From: Hyphomicrobiales bacterium
GTDB taxonomy: Bacteria; Pseudomonadota; Alphaproteobacteria; Rhizobiales; Rhizobiaceae
Assembly: GCA_900472175.1 (NCBI GenBank)
Contig: UCHD01000001.1
Span: forward strand, 797,776 to 861,775
DNA: 64,000 nucleotides
Reading direction: 5' to 3'
Part shown: piece by piece, positions 1 to 9,314 of the stretch
Numbering within the stretch: position 1 is the first letter of the stretch
How the letters are laid out: every line of letters begins with the position of its first letter
The notes under the pieces: model-generated
What the model was told of the DNA's origin: nothing
Database searches by the model: none
What the model saw: only the letters and a program-made list of their open reading frames with translations
Translations under genes and position numbers: made by a program

Positions 1-56
1 CCCCGTCACTCGCGCCATTTTCCGCTAAGATTTCAAATGCAAGTGTGATTTGAAAG

Positions 57-82
57 CCGACGGGACCTTTGGTCCCGGTCGG
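57..82 (-). terminator. Probable terminator of the DUF982 gene
   Basis: CGGGACC at 61-67 pairs with GGTCCCG at 71-77 around a TTT loop, and the flanks CCGA and TCGG extend the stem with one bulged base. Read on the minus strand it lies about 45 bases past the stop codon at 129 and is followed by a short T-rich stretch. The weak U-tract makes this a likely rather than certain intrinsic terminator. Confidence 0.45.
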
Positions 83-128
83 TTCTTGCATGTCTTTCGA
101 TATGCGTTTTTGGCGCCCGGTCAGGATT

Positions 129-392
129 TCACCGGCTGGTGGTGTTGGGCTTCACGTAAATATGGGCTTCGATTGCTGCCGCGATCAGGTCTTGGCGGAC
201 GAGTTCGGCTGGTTGCTTGCCTCGAAAGGAATCGAGGCAGGTCATGACCGCCAGCTTGTAGCTGGGACCGCGCTTCTTCGGCCATTTGTTGAGGAGCAGA
301 TCGGCGGCTTCCAGCGAACTGGAAACAGTGATGACGTCTTGGCGGCCGTTCAGTTCCAGCAGAACACTCTCATGCCAGGGGATGTTGTCCAT
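129..392 (-). CDS. DUF982 domain protein
   Basis: This 87-residue protein has the features of the DUF982 family, short cytoplasmic proteins found in many copies in Rhizobiaceae and of unknown function: an N-terminal beta segment (VLLELNG), the SSSLEAADLLLNKWP helix, and a central K-A-V-M-T-C-L helix. There is no signal peptide or membrane segment. The ATG at 392 is preceded on the minus strand by a GGAGG-type ribosome site. It stands alone, divergent from the nuo operon, with a probable hairpin terminator at 57-82. The family assignment is from sequence pattern; no function can be inferred. Confidence 0.8.
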   Translation of the reverse strand: MDNIPWHESVLLELNGRQDVITVSSSLEAADLLLNKWPKKRGPSYKLAVMTCLDSFRGKQPAELVRQDLIAAAIEAHIYVKPNTTSR

Positions 393-907
393 AAGCCGCC
401 TCCATTAGAAACACTTTATTCATTAAGGCTTGTGCGGAGGTTGTGTTTATTGCTCGGGATGCGGGTGTTCCGGTGGTGGGTTTTTCGATAACGGCGAGCC
501 GGACCGCGGCTCCACCCATGCAAAAGACGGATAGGGGCCATGCGCTCTCGTTGCAGCTCCTGCCGGTGCGGCGGGCACGTCACTGTGCCTCAGATCCGGG
601 AGGTTCCGGTCTTGCTTTCAATCGATTTTAGCGAGCGCGACCATATGCCCCCGGCGTTGCCGCGCAAGGGCTTGGCGGTCTGTTCTTTATGACCCGGCCG
701 GGATTCCCAGGCATTTGCGCAGGTCCGCCGGAGATGGTAGCTTTTGGCGAGTGTTCATTCCCGCGACACAAGGGGGTGAAAACCGTTCTGAAGGCTTGCA
801 CAGAGGCGCTGGCTGCGCTAACCACTTTGGCGTTGCAACATATTTTTCGGCCTGTGAGCCTTTGTTTTGCGCTTCTCCAGCGCGCCTCGCAGGCAGGGAC
901 GGATACA
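393..907. other. Intergenic region between DUF982 gene and nuoA
   Basis: About 515 bases lie between the divergent DUF982 gene and nuoA. The open frame that runs into nuoA from 689 has no convincing ribosome site and no NuoA-like sequence before residue 74, so it is not taken as coding. The nuo promoter must lie here, but I cannot fix a clear -35/-10 pair. An AT-rich patch near 838-850 (ACATATTTTT) is the best -10 candidate. No RNA gene is seen. Confidence 0.5.
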
Positions 908-1273
908 ATGACAGATCTTCTCGGCTCCTACATTCCGATCGCGATTTTCATCGGTATATCGCTGGTTATCGGGCTGGCGCTGCTGATCGCGCCGTTCGCC
1001 GTCGCCTACAAGGCGCCCGACGATGAAAAGCTTTCGGCCTATGAGTGCGGCTTCAACGCATTCGACGACGCCCGCATGAAATTCGACATCCGATTCTACC
1101 TCGTGTCGATTCTCTTCATCATCTTCGACCTCGAAGTAGCGTTCCTCTTCCCTTGGGCGGTATCGTTCAAGGATATGGGCTGGTTCGGTTTCTTTTCGAT
1201 GATGTCGTTCCTCGGGGTGCTGACCATCGGCTTTATCTATGAATGGAAGAAGGGAGCGCTGGAATGGAACTGA
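908..1273 (+). CDS. nuoA: NADH-quinone oxidoreductase subunit A
   Basis: NuoA is a three-helix membrane subunit of complex I. The 121-residue product has transmembrane segments near residues 5-30, 65-85 and 92-112, and carries the family signature [20 protein letters not shown] in the loop that helps gate the quinone site, followed by [22 protein letters not shown]. The ATG at 908 gives the usual family length; a longer frame from 689 adds residues unlike NuoA. It is the first gene of the nuo operon, and its stop overlaps the nuoB start by 10 bases, which suggests coupled translation. Confidence 0.97.
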   Translation: MTDLLGSYIPIAIFIGISLVIGLALLIAPFAVAYKAPDDEKLSAYECGFNAFDDARMKFDIRFYLVSILFIIFDLEVAFLFPWAVSFKDMGWFGFFSMMSFLGVLTIGFIYEWKKGALEWN

Positions 1274-1842
1274 CATCCAGCACGACGCTCGTTGCACCAA
1301 AGCCGAAGGGGATCCTCGATCCCTCGACCGGCCAGCTGATCGGCAGCAATGACAAATATTTCGGCGAGATCAACAATGAGCTCGCCGACAAGGGGTTCCT
1401 GGTTACCTCGACGGACGAGCTGATCAACTGGGCCCGGACCGGCTCTCTGATGTGGATGACCTTCGGTCTGGCCTGCTGCGCCGTCGAAATGATGCAGATG
1501 TCGATGCCGCGTTACGACGCCGAGCGCTTTGGCTTTGCGCCGCGTGCCTCACCGCGTCAGTCTGACGTGATGATCGTTGCCGGCACGCTGACCAACAAGA
1601 TGGCTCCGGCTCTGCGCAAGGTCTATGACCAGATGCCTGAGCCGCGTTACGTCATCTCGATGGGTTCCTGCGCCAATGGCGGCGGATACTATCACTATTC
1701 CTATTCGGTGGTACGCGGCTGTGATCGCGTCGTGCCGGTCGATATCTATGTGCCGGGCTGTCCTCCCACGGCAGAAGCGCTCCTTTACGGTGTGCTCCTG
1801 CTGCAGAAGAAGATCCGCCGCACAGGCACGATCGAACGGTAA
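1264..1842 (+). CDS. nuoB: NADH-quinone oxidoreductase subunit B
   Basis: NuoB holds iron-sulfur cluster N2, the last electron carrier before quinone. The four cluster cysteines are visible: the tandem pair at residues 71-72 ([11 protein letters not shown]), C136 in [11 protein letters not shown] and C166 in [14 protein letters not shown]. The product is 192 residues from the ATG at 1264; a start at 1243 would add seven residues inside nuoA. The gene overlaps nuoA by 10 bases and is followed 17 bases later by nuoC. It belongs to the peripheral-arm connecting module with NuoC, NuoD and NuoI. Confidence 0.98.
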   Translation: MELTSSTTLVAPKPKGILDPSTGQLIGSNDKYFGEINNELADKGFLVTSTDELINWARTGSLMWMTFGLACCAVEMMQMSMPRYDAERFGFAPRASPRQSDVMIVAGTLTNKMAPALRKVYDQMPEPRYVISMGSCANGGGYYHYSYSVVRGCDRVVPVDIYVPGCPPTAEALLYGVLLLQKKIRRTGTIER

Positions 1843-1859
1843 GGGCAGGGGATCTGAAC

Positions 1860-2462
1860 ATGAGTGAAGCCCTGAACGGACTTGCTACCTACATTCGCGA
1901 AACACGCGGTGCGTTGATTTCGGATGCTGTCATCAGCTATGGCGAACTGACGCTGACGTCCACGGCCGATAATCTGATCGCGCTTCTGACATTCCTGCGT
2001 GACGATGCCCGCTGTGGCTTCGTTAACTTTACGGATATTTGTGGCGTCGACTGGCCGCAGCGTCCGGACCGGTTCGACGTTGTCTATCACATGCTGTCGC
2101 CGAAGCAGAACCTGCGCATCCGTGTGAAGGTCGCGACCGGCGAAGATCAGCCGGTGCCGTCGGCCTGCGCCGTCTATCCGGGTGCCGACTGGTTCGAACG
2201 GGAAGCCTACGACATGTACGGTATCCTTTTCACCGGCCATCCGGACCTGCGCCGCATCCTGACGGACTACGGTTTCGAGGGCTATCCGTTGCGCAAGGAC
2301 TTCCCGACGACCGGTTTCGTCGAGGTTCGCTACAACGATGAAGTCAAGCGCGTCGTCTACGAGCCCGTCGAACTGAAGCAGGAATTCCGAAACTTCGACT
2401 TCATGTCGCCCTGGGAAGGAACGGACTACGTTCTGCCGGGTGATGAGAAGGCAAAGCAGTAA
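1860..2462 (+). CDS. nuoC: NADH-quinone oxidoreductase subunit C
   Basis: NuoC is the 30 kDa-type subunit of the complex I peripheral arm and has no cofactor. The 200-residue product shows the family core [20 protein letters not shown], the signature [12 protein letters not shown] near residues 111-122, and the C-terminal GYPLRKDFP segment. It is not fused to NuoD, unlike in enterobacteria. The start ATG at 1860 follows a GGGGAT-type ribosome site. Confidence 0.97.
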   Translation: MSEALNGLATYIRETRGALISDAVISYGELTLTSTADNLIALLTFLRDDARCGFVNFTDICGVDWPQRPDRFDVVYHMLSPKQNLRIRVKVATGEDQPVPSACAVYPGADWFEREAYDMYGILFTGHPDLRRILTDYGFEGYPLRKDFPTTGFVEVRYNDEVKRVVYEPVELKQEFRNFDFMSPWEGTDYVLPGDEKAKQ

Positions 2463-2522
2463 GAACAAGGAAGGCCGGCACTTACACCTATCGTGAAGGT
2501 GTTTCGGCTCGGAGCAAGCGGC

Positions 2523-3713
2523 ATGAACGAACATAACGTCCGGAATTTTAACATCAATTTCGGCCCGCAGCATCCGGCGGCGCACGGCGTTTTGCGTCTC
2601 GTGCTGGAACTGGACGGCGAAATCGTCGAGCGCGTCGATCCGCATATAGGTCTTCTGCATCGCGGTACCGAAAAGTTGATCGAGACCAAGACCTATCTGC
2701 AGGCCGTGCCCTATTTCGACCGGCTCGACTATGTCGCGCCGATGAATCAGGAGCATGCCTATGCACTGGCGGTCGAGAAGCTGACGGCGACCGAGGTGCC
2801 GATTCGCGGCCAGCTGATCCGCGTGCTCTATTCGGAAATCGGCCGTATCCTGTCGCATCTCTTGAACGTCACGACTCAGGCCATGGACGTCGGCGCGTTG
2901 ACGCCACCGCTCTGGGGCTTTGAAGAGCGCGAAAAGCTGATGGTGTTCTATGAACGGGCCTGCGGCGCGCGCATGCATTCGGCCTATTTCCGTCCGGGCG
3001 GTGTCCACCAGGACCTGCCGCACGAACTGGTCGAAGACATCGGCAAGTGGATCGACCCGTTCCTGAAGACCGTCGACGATATCGATGAACTTCTGACCGG
3101 CAACCGCATCTTCAAGCAGCGCAACGTCGATATTGGCGTCGTGTCGCTGGACGATGCCTGGGCCTGGGGTTTCTCCGGCGTCATGGTTCGTGGTTCCGGT
3201 GCTGCCTGGGATCTGCGCAAGTCGCAGCCGTACGAGTGCTATGCCGACATGGATTTCGATATCCCGATCGGCAAGAACGGCGACTGCTATGACCGTTACC
3301 TGATCCGCATGATCGAAATGCGTGAATCGGCCAAGATCATGCGTCAGTGCGTCAACCGTCTGCTCGGCGATGCCAAGGTCGGCCCGGTTTCGTCGCTGGA
3401 CGGCAAGATCGTCCCACCGAAGCGTGGCGAGATGAAACGGTCGATGGAAGCGCTGATCCACCATTTCAAGCTCTATACCGAAGGCTACCACGTGCCGGAG
3501 GGCGAGGTTTATGCGGCCGTCGAAGCGCCCAAGGGCGAATTCGGCGTTTACCTGATCTCTGACGGTACCAACAAGCCGTATCGCTGCAAGATCCGTGCTC
3601 CGGGCTACGCTCATCTTCAGGCCATGGATTATATCTGTCGCGGACACCAGTTGGCGGACGTTTCCGCCATTCTCGGCTCGCTCGATATCGTGTTCGGCGA
3701 GGTTGATCGTTGA
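2523..3713 (+). CDS. nuoD: NADH-quinone oxidoreductase subunit D
   Basis: NuoD is the 49 kDa-type subunit that forms most of the quinone pocket against NuoB. The 396-residue product begins with the typical [19 protein letters not shown] segment, in which the quinone-site histidine lies, and keeps the RGTEKL motif and a C-terminal VFGEVDR. An upstream in-frame start at 2493 would add ten residues without family support; the ATG at 2523 gives the usual rhizobial length. The TGA stop shares its last base with the ATG of the next small gene. Confidence 0.97.
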   Translation: MNEHNVRNFNINFGPQHPAAHGVLRLVLELDGEIVERVDPHIGLLHRGTEKLIETKTYLQAVPYFDRLDYVAPMNQEHAYALAVEKLTATEVPIRGQLIRVLYSEIGRILSHLLNVTTQAMDVGALTPPLWGFEEREKLMVFYERACGARMHSAYFRPGGVHQDLPHELVEDIGKWIDPFLKTVDDIDELLTGNRIFKQRNVDIGVVSLDDAWAWGFSGVMVRGSGAAWDLRKSQPYECYADMDFDIPIGKNGDCYDRYLIRMIEMRESAKIMRQCVNRLLGDAKVGPVSSLDGKIVPPKRGEMKRSMEALIHHFKLYTEGYHVPEGEVYAAVEAPKGEFGVYLISDGTNKPYRCKIRAPGYAHLQAMDYICRGHQLADVSAILGSLDIVFGEVDR

Positions 3714-3976
3714 TGCGCAGGATGGTCCTGACAATTTTGGCATCGATGCTTGCTGCGGCTCCCGCCTTTGCGCAGGAAACCGCACCGACGTCCGGCGATC
3801 CTGCGATAAGCGGTTCGTCGGGCAGCGGCATGGGCAGGCTTCTGAGCCAGGGTTACGAGATCAGGGCCGCAGTGCCGAACGGCACGCGCTACATCGTATT
3901 TTTGCAAAAAGACCAGTCAGCCTATGCCTGCGAATTCGTCACCCTGACGGCATCGCGGTGCGGTTCGATTAACTGA
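3713..3976 (+). CDS. Small secreted protein of unknown function inside the nuo operon
   Basis: This 87-residue protein starts with a clear Sec signal peptide ([21 protein letters not shown], cleavage after AFA), so the mature part of about 67 residues should be periplasmic. It has two cysteines (in YACEF and SRCGS) that could form a disulfide. I do not recognise a domain. The ATG at 3713 overlaps the nuoD stop by one base and nuoE begins 15 bases after its end, so it is cotranscribed and probably translationally coupled. Complex I has no catalytic part in the periplasm, so its role is unclear; it may act in assembly or be a passenger. Confidence 0.8.
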   Translation: MRRMVLTILASMLAAAPAFAQETAPTSGDPAISGSSGSGMGRLLSQGYEIRAAVPNGTRYIVFLQKDQSAYACEFVTLTASRCGSIN

Positions 3977-3991
3977 TAAGGTGCGGGAAGA

Positions 3992-5095
3992 ATGTCCGTT
4001 CGTCGACTAGCCGAAGAAAACGTCCAGCCAGCGGCCTTTGCGTTCAGCAAGGACAACGCCGTCTGGGCCAAGGCCACGATCAAGAAATATCCGAAGGGCC
4101 GCGAGCAATCTGCGGTCATTCCGCTGTTGATGCGGGCGCAGGAGCAGGATGGCTGGGTCACCAAGGCGGCGATCGAAAGCATCGCCGACATGCTGACCAT
4201 GCCCTATATCCGCGTGCTCGAAGTTGCGACCTTCTACACCCAGTTCCAGCTGAAGCCGGTCGGCACGCGCGCGCACGTCCAGGTGTGCGGCACGACGCCG
4301 TGCATGTTGCGCGGTTCGGAAGACCTGATCAGCCTGTGCAAGAAGCGTATTCATCCCAATCCGCTGACCCCGAACGAATCCGGCACGCTGTCCTGGGAAG
4401 AAGTCGAATGTCAGGGGACCTGCGTCAACGCCCCGATGGTGATGATCTTCAAGGACACCTATGAAGACCTGACGGTTCCGCAGCTGGAATACATCATCGA
4501 CCGTTTCGACGCAGGCAAAGGCGCCGACGTCAAGCCAGGTCCGCAGATCGACCGTATCTTCTCGGCTCCCGTCGGTGGACTGACCACGTTGCTCACCCCG
4601 GAAAAGAAGCCGGCAGCGCCGCGCGCCAAGAAGGCCAGCGATGACGCCGCCGTCAGCGTGCCGCCATCGAACGCCGCCCGCCCGAAAACGGATGCTCCGG
4701 AAACCGATCCGGCATTGAAGACGCCGGCGACGGCTAAGACCGAATCCGCCGCAAACGACAAGGTTTCCGGCGAAACCAAGGCTGAAGGCGGTGCTTCTGC
4801 AAAGCCGTCGCTCGAGGACAAGAATCGTCCTGCCGGCATTTCAAAGCCGGATGCTCCGGATGACCTGAAGTTGATCTCCGGCGTTGGCCCGAAGATCGAA
4901 GGCACGCTGCACGAACTCGGTATCTTCACGTTTGCGCAGGTTGCAGGCTGGAAGAAGACCGAACGCGAGTGGGTGGACGGCTATCTGAATTTCAAGGGCC
5001 GCATTGAACGCGACGATTGGGTCAAGCAAGCCAAGGCGCTGGCCAAGGGCGGCGAAGCCGAATACATCAAAGTTTTCGGCAAGAAGCCGCGATAA
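3992..5095 (+). CDS. nuoE: NADH-quinone oxidoreductase subunit E with C-terminal helix-hairpin-helix extension
   Basis: NuoE is the 24 kDa-type subunit of the NADH module and binds the [2Fe-2S] cluster N1a. Residues 1 to about 200 form the thioredoxin-like core, with cluster ligands C99, C104, C140 and C144 (VCGTTPC and CQGTC). The product is 367 residues, well over the 160-240 usual for the family. The extra part is a low-complexity Ala/Lys/Pro/Thr linker (about 203-287) and a C-terminal domain (about 290-353) with DDLKLISGVGPKIEGTLHEL, a helix-hairpin-helix-like motif. The same domain ends the protein encoded at 6418-7104. NuoF follows 12 bases later. Confidence 0.96.
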   Translation: MSVRRLAEENVQPAAFAFSKDNAVWAKATIKKYPKGREQSAVIPLLMRAQEQDGWVTKAAIESIADMLTMPYIRVLEVATFYTQFQLKPVGTRAHVQVCGTTPCMLRGSEDLISLCKKRIHPNPLTPNESGTLSWEEVECQGTCVNAPMVMIFKDTYEDLTVPQLEYIIDRFDAGKGADVKPGPQIDRIFSAPVGGLTTLLTPEKKPAAPRAKKASDDAAVSVPPSNAARPKTDAPETDPALKTPATAKTESAANDKVSGETKAEGGASAKPSLEDKNRPAGISKPDAPDDLKLISGVGPKIEGTLHELGIFTFAQVAGWKKTEREWVDGYLNFKGRIERDDWVKQAKALAKGGEAEYIKVFGKKPR

Positions 5096-5107
5096 GTTAG
5101 GTGAACC

Positions 5108-6412
5108 ATGCTCGACGATAAAGATCGCATTTTTACCAATATCTACGGCCTTCATGACAAGTCGCTCAAGGGCGCCATGAGCCGTGGCCACTGGGATGGC
5201 ACCAAGCAGATCCTGGAAAAGGGCCGTGACTGGATCATCAACGAGATGAAGGCTTCCGGCCTTCGTGGCCGTGGTGGTGCTGGCTTCCCGACCGGTCTGA
5301 AATGGTCCTTCATGCCGAAGGAAAGCGACGGCCGCCCGCATTATCTCGTCGTCAACGCCGACGAATCCGAGCCCGGTACCTGCAAGGACCGTGACATCAT
5401 GCGCCACGATCCGCATACGCTGATCGAAGGCTGCGTGATCGCGAGCTTCGCCATGGGTGCGCATGTCGCCTATATCTATGTGCGCGGCGAATATATCCGC
5501 GAGCGCGAAGCACTGCAGGCGGCGATCGACGAATGCTATGACGCCGGTCTTCTCGGCGCCAACAACAAGCTCGGCTGGGACATGGAGATCTATGTCCATC
5601 ACGGCGCCGGCGCCTATATTTGCGGCGAGGAAACAGCGCTGCTCGAAAGCCTCGAAGGCAAGAAGGGCCAGCCGCGCCTGAAGCCGCCGTTCCCGGCCAA
5701 TATGGGCCTCTACGGCTGCCCGACGACGGTCAACAATGTCGAATCGATCGCCGTTGCCCCGACCATCCTGCGCCGCGGTGCGTCCTGGTTCTCGGCCATC
5801 GGCCGTCCGAACAATGTCGGCACCAAGCTCTTCATGGTGTCCGGCCATGTTAACAAGCCGTGCACGTTCGAAGACGCGATGGGTACGCCATTCCGCGAAA
5901 TGATCGAACGCCATTGCGGCGGCATCCGTGGCGGCTGGGACAACCTTCTGGGCGTCATTCCAGGCGGCTCGTCCTGTCCGGTGGTCAAGGGCGAGGACAT
6001 CATCGACGCACCTATGGATTTCGACGGTATGCGCGATGTGAAATCGTCGTTCGGAACTGCCGCCATCATCGTCATGGATCGCTCCACCGACATCATCAAG
6101 GCCATCTGGCGTCTCGCTGCCTTCTACAAGCATGAGAGCTGCGGTCAGTGCACGCCGTGCCGTGAAGGTACCGGCTGGATGATGCGCGTCATGGAACGCA
6201 TGGTTCAGGGCCGCGCCCAGAAGCGTGAAATCGACATGCTATTCGACGTGACCAAGCAGGTCGAAGGCCACACCATCTGCGCGCTCGGCGACGCGGCCGC
6301 ATGGCCGATCCAGGGCCTGATCCGCAACTTCCGTCCCGAGATGGAAGCACGTATCGACGAGTACACCCGCAACGCCTCGTCGCATGGCGCGGTGTTGGCA
6401 GCGGCGGAGTAA
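5108..6412 (+). CDS. nuoF: NADH-quinone oxidoreductase subunit F
   Basis: NuoF is the 51 kDa-type subunit that oxidises NADH through FMN and passes electrons to [4Fe-4S] cluster N3. The 434-residue product has the nucleotide-binding loop [16 protein letters not shown], the FMN-site segment [17 protein letters not shown], and the cluster motif [12 protein letters not shown] with cysteines at 345, 348 and 351; the fourth ligand is in HTICALGD. Length and order are typical. It is followed five bases later by the 6418 gene, not directly by nuoG. Confidence 0.98.
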   Translation: MLDDKDRIFTNIYGLHDKSLKGAMSRGHWDGTKQILEKGRDWIINEMKASGLRGRGGAGFPTGLKWSFMPKESDGRPHYLVVNADESEPGTCKDRDIMRHDPHTLIEGCVIASFAMGAHVAYIYVRGEYIREREALQAAIDECYDAGLLGANNKLGWDMEIYVHHGAGAYICGEETALLESLEGKKGQPRLKPPFPANMGLYGCPTTVNNVESIAVAPTILRRGASWFSAIGRPNNVGTKLFMVSGHVNKPCTFEDAMGTPFREMIERHCGGIRGGWDNLLGVIPGGSSCPVVKGEDIIDAPMDFDGMRDVKSSFGTAAIIVMDRSTDIIKAIWRLAAFYKHESCGQCTPCREGTGWMMRVMERMVQGRAQKREIDMLFDVTKQVEGHTICALGDAAAWPIQGLIRNFRPEMEARIDEYTRNASSHGAVLAAAE

Positions 6413-6417
6413 AAGAT

Positions 6418-7104
6418 ATGGCCGGGCCGGGGAGCGAAACGGGGAGGGGGAAGCAGACGGGATCTGCCGCAACCTCATCCGGCTCGCGGGCTGGCAACGA
6501 CCCGTTCGGCATGGCCGAGTGGCTGAAGAACATGCCGAACGGACAGCTGCATCCGCTGATGCAGCACCCGGCGGCGGCAATGGCAGCGGTAACGGCGATC
6601 GGTTTCGGAATGACCAGCCAGATCGCCGGCTTCATGCTTGGTGCAATGCAGGGGCTGGCCGAAACGGCGCAGAAGACCGGCGTTGCGGCGGATGAAGTAC
6701 CGGTGGCAAAGGTAGCAAAGCCAGCGGAAGCGCCGGTGATTGCCGTGAAGGCTGCACCGGTTGTGAAGCCGAAGGTGGTTGCCAAGGCTCCGGGCAAGGC
6801 TCGGCCGGTAGAGGCCAAGCCAGTTTCTGCGGAGCCGGTTGCGGTTGTTGCGGCGAAGGCCGAGAAGCCGAAGCGGCAGAAGGTTGCCCGCGTTGCCGAA
6901 ACGCAGGCGGACGACTTGAAGCGGATTTCCGGCATCGGTCCGAAGCTGGAGCAGGTTTTGAATGAAATGGGCGTGCGGCGTTATGCCGATGTCGCCTTGT
7001 GGAGCGATAAGGACGTGCAGCGCATCGACGACCAGCTGGGTTTTGCTGGACGGATCGCGCGGGACGGCTGGGTCGCGCAGGCAAAGGCCCTGATAAAGGG
7101 TTGA
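6418..7104 (+). CDS. Complex I operon protein with helix-hairpin-helix domain, function unknown
   Basis: This 228-residue protein lies between nuoF and nuoG. From the sequence: residues about 45-80 form an Ala/Gly-rich hydrophobic helix (HPAAAMAAVTAIGFGM onward), 90-160 are a Val/Ala/Lys/Pro linker, and 164-228 are a domain starting ADDLKRISGIGPKLEQVL and ending WVAQAKALIKG. That domain aligns along its whole length with the C-terminus of NuoE. I know such proteins are often annotated in rhizobia as an NADH-ubiquinone dehydrogenase subunit or '5-prime DNA nuclease', but no nuclease site is seen. The ATG at 6418 is chosen because longer frames run inside nuoF. A role in complex I assembly is inference. 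Confidence 0.85.
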   Translation: MAGPGSETGRGKQTGSAATSSGSRAGNDPFGMAEWLKNMPNGQLHPLMQHPAAAMAAVTAIGFGMTSQIAGFMLGAMQGLAETAQKTGVAADEVPVAKVAKPAEAPVIAVKAAPVVKPKVVAKAPGKARPVEAKPVSAEPVAVVAAKAEKPKRQKVARVAETQADDLKRISGIGPKLEQVLNEMGVRRYADVALWSDKDVQRIDDQLGFAGRIARDGWVAQAKALIKG

Positions 7105-7211
7105 GATTGAGTTTCGGGCGGAAACCGGTGGTTTTAGCTCAAAGATTGGCGTGCCTAATAATATCTGTTTGCCGCTGACGCTGGTGAACGAAAGACAGGA
7201 TTGAGACTAAG

Positions 7212-9293
7212 ATGGCAAAGCTGAAAGTCGACGGAAAAGAGATCGAGGTCCCGGATCATTTCACGCTGCTGCAGGCGTGCGAAGAGGCGGGTGCTGAAGT
7301 TCCGCGCTTCTGTTTCCACGAGCGGCTGTCGGTCGCCGGAAACTGCCGCATGTGTCTGATCGAGGTGAAGGGAGGGCCGCCGAAACCGGCAGCCTCCTGC
7401 GCCATGGGCGTGCGCGACCTGCGTCCCGGCCCGAATGGCGAAGCGCCAGAAGTCTTCACGACCACACCGATGGTCAAGAAGGCCCGCGAAGGCGTGATGG
7501 AATTCCTGCTGATCAACCATCCGCTCGATTGCCCGATCTGCGACCAGGGTGGCGAATGCGACCTGCAGGACCAGGCAATGGCCTTCGGTGTCGATTCGAC
7601 CCGCTACACCGAAAACAAGCGCGCCGTCGAAGACAAGTATATCGGCCCGCTGGTCAGCACCGTGATGAACCGCTGCATTCACTGCACGCGTTGTGTCCGC
7701 TTCACCACCGAAGTCGCAGGCATCGCTGAACTGGGCCTGATCGGCCGCGGCGAAGATGCCGAGATCACCACCTATCTCGAACAGGCAATGACCTCCGAGT
7801 TGCAGGGCAACGTTGTCGACCTTTGCCCGGTCGGCGCTCTTACCTCCAAGCCCTACGCCTTCAACGCCCGTCCGTGGGAACTCGGCAAGACCGAATCGAT
7901 CGACGTCATGGACGCTGTCGGCTCGGCAATCCGTGTCGACACGCGCGGCCGCGAAGTCATGCGCGTCATGCCGCGTGTCAACGAAGAGATCAACGAAGAG
8001 TGGATTTCCGACAAGACCCGCTTCATCTGGGATGGCCTGAAGACCCAGCGTCTCGACCGCCCGTATGTGAAGAAGGATGGCCGCCTGCAGCCAGCCAGCT
8101 GGAACGAGGCCTTCGCCGCCATCAAGGGCGCGGTTGCCAAGACCAGCGGCGACAAGATCGGCGCAATTGCCGGCGACCTTGCGTCTGTTGAAGAAATGTA
8201 CGCGCTGAAGGCGCTAATCTCCTCGCTCGGCTCGAAGAATATCGACTGCCGCCAGGATGGTGCAGCACTCGATCCTTCGTTCGGCCGCGCAAGCTACCTG
8301 TTCAACCCGACGATCCAGGGCATCGAAAATGCCGACGCACTGCTGATCATCGGCTCGAACCCGCGTTTTGAAGCCTCGGTTCTCAATGCCCGTATCCGCA
8401 AGCGGTTCCGCATGGCCAGTTTTCCGATCGGCGTGATCGGCGAGCCGGCTGAGCTGCGTTACTCCTATGAGTATCTCGGCGCAGGCACGGAATCGCTGAC
8501 CGAACTGGTCGGCGGCAAGGGCAAGTTCCTCAGCGTGCTGAAGAAGGCCGAACGTCCGATGATCCTCATCGGTCAGGGTGCGATTTCCGGCGCGAATGGC
8601 GCTTCGGTTCTGGCCGCAGCCGCCAAGCTCGCAGGTACCGTTGGCGCTGTCACTGCAGACTGGAATGGTTTTGCCGTTCTTCACACCGCCGCCTCGCGCG
8701 TCGGTGGTCTCGATCTCGGCTTTGTGCCGGGTGAGGGGGGCAAGACCGCTGTCGAGATGCTGACCGGAACCGACGTGCTGTTCCTGCTCGGCGCCGACGA
8801 AATGGATTTCTCCGGCAAGACTGCAGGCTTCACGGTCTATATCGGTTCGCATGGCGACGAAGGTGCACATGGCGCCGACGTCATCTTGCCGGGTGCGACC
8901 TATACCGAAAAGTCAGGCCTCTGGGTCAACACCGAAGGCCGCGTCCAGATGGGCAACCGCGCCGGTTTCGCACCGGGCGACGCCCGCGAGGACTGGGCGA
9001 TTATCCGTGCGCTGTCCGACGTGCTCGGCAAGAAGCTGCCGTTTGATTCGCTTGGTGAATTGCGCGGAAAACTCTACGAAGCGCACCCGCATTTCGCCGC
9101 GATCGACATGATCGAGACGGGTGCAAGCGGTGAAATTGCCGCACTTGCACAAAAAGCCGGTGAGATGGGCAAATCGGTGTTTGCGTCTCCGGTCAAAGAC
9201 TTCTATTTGACGAACCCAATAGCACGAGCTTCCGCCGTCATGGCCGAATGCTCGGCTTTGGCACGCAACAACTTCAAAGCTGCGGCGGAATGA
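7212..9293 (+). CDS. nuoG: NADH-quinone oxidoreductase subunit G
   Basis: NuoG is the 75 kDa-type subunit that wires electrons through several iron-sulfur clusters. The 693-residue product has the N-terminal [2Fe-2S] ligands C34, C45 and C48 (RFCFHERLSVAGNCRMC), the His-Cys3 cluster motif HPLDCPICDQGGECDLQD, the [4Fe-4S] motif CIHCTRCVRF and then a molybdopterin-oxidoreductase-like domain that is structural here (GDLASVEEMYAL, GADVILPGATYTEKSG). The length fits the alphaproteobacterial/mitochondrial form. A 107-base gap without obvious signal separates it from the 6418 gene. Confidence 0.98.
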   Translation: MAKLKVDGKEIEVPDHFTLLQACEEAGAEVPRFCFHERLSVAGNCRMCLIEVKGGPPKPAASCAMGVRDLRPGPNGEAPEVFTTTPMVKKAREGVMEFLLINHPLDCPICDQGGECDLQDQAMAFGVDSTRYTENKRAVEDKYIGPLVSTVMNRCIHCTRCVRFTTEVAGIAELGLIGRGEDAEITTYLEQAMTSELQGNVVDLCPVGALTSKPYAFNARPWELGKTESIDVMDAVGSAIRVDTRGREVMRVMPRVNEEINEEWISDKTRFIWDGLKTQRLDRPYVKKDGRLQPASWNEAFAAIKGAVAKTSGDKIGAIAGDLASVEEMYALKALISSLGSKNIDCRQDGAALDPSFGRASYLFNPTIQGIENADALLIIGSNPRFEASVLNARIRKRFRMASFPIGVIGEPAELRYSYEYLGAGTESLTELVGGKGKFLSVLKKAERPMILIGQGAISGANGASVLAAAAKLAGTVGAVTADWNGFAVLHTAASRVGGLDLGFVPGEGGKTAVEMLTGTDVLFLLGADEMDFSGKTAGFTVYIGSHGDEGAHGADVILPGATYTEKSGLWVNTEGRVQMGNRAGFAPGDAREDWAIIRALSDVLGKKLPFDSLGELRGKLYEAHPHFAAIDMIETGASGEIAALAQKAGEMGKSVFASPVKDFYLTNPIARASAVMAECSALARNNFKAAAE

Positions 9294-9314
9294 GCGCGAA
9301 GGAATAAGACGAAA

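Noticed and set aside
689-907. N-terminal extension of NuoA by 73 residues
   Set aside because: NuoA homologues start at the residue encoded at 908; the extension has no membrane or family pattern.
1785-3785. Long minus-strand frame (666 codons) opposite nuoB-nuoD
   Set aside because: It is the mirror of strongly conserved nuoB, nuoC and nuoD coding; high GC third positions leave antisense frames open. No family-like motif or ribosome site.
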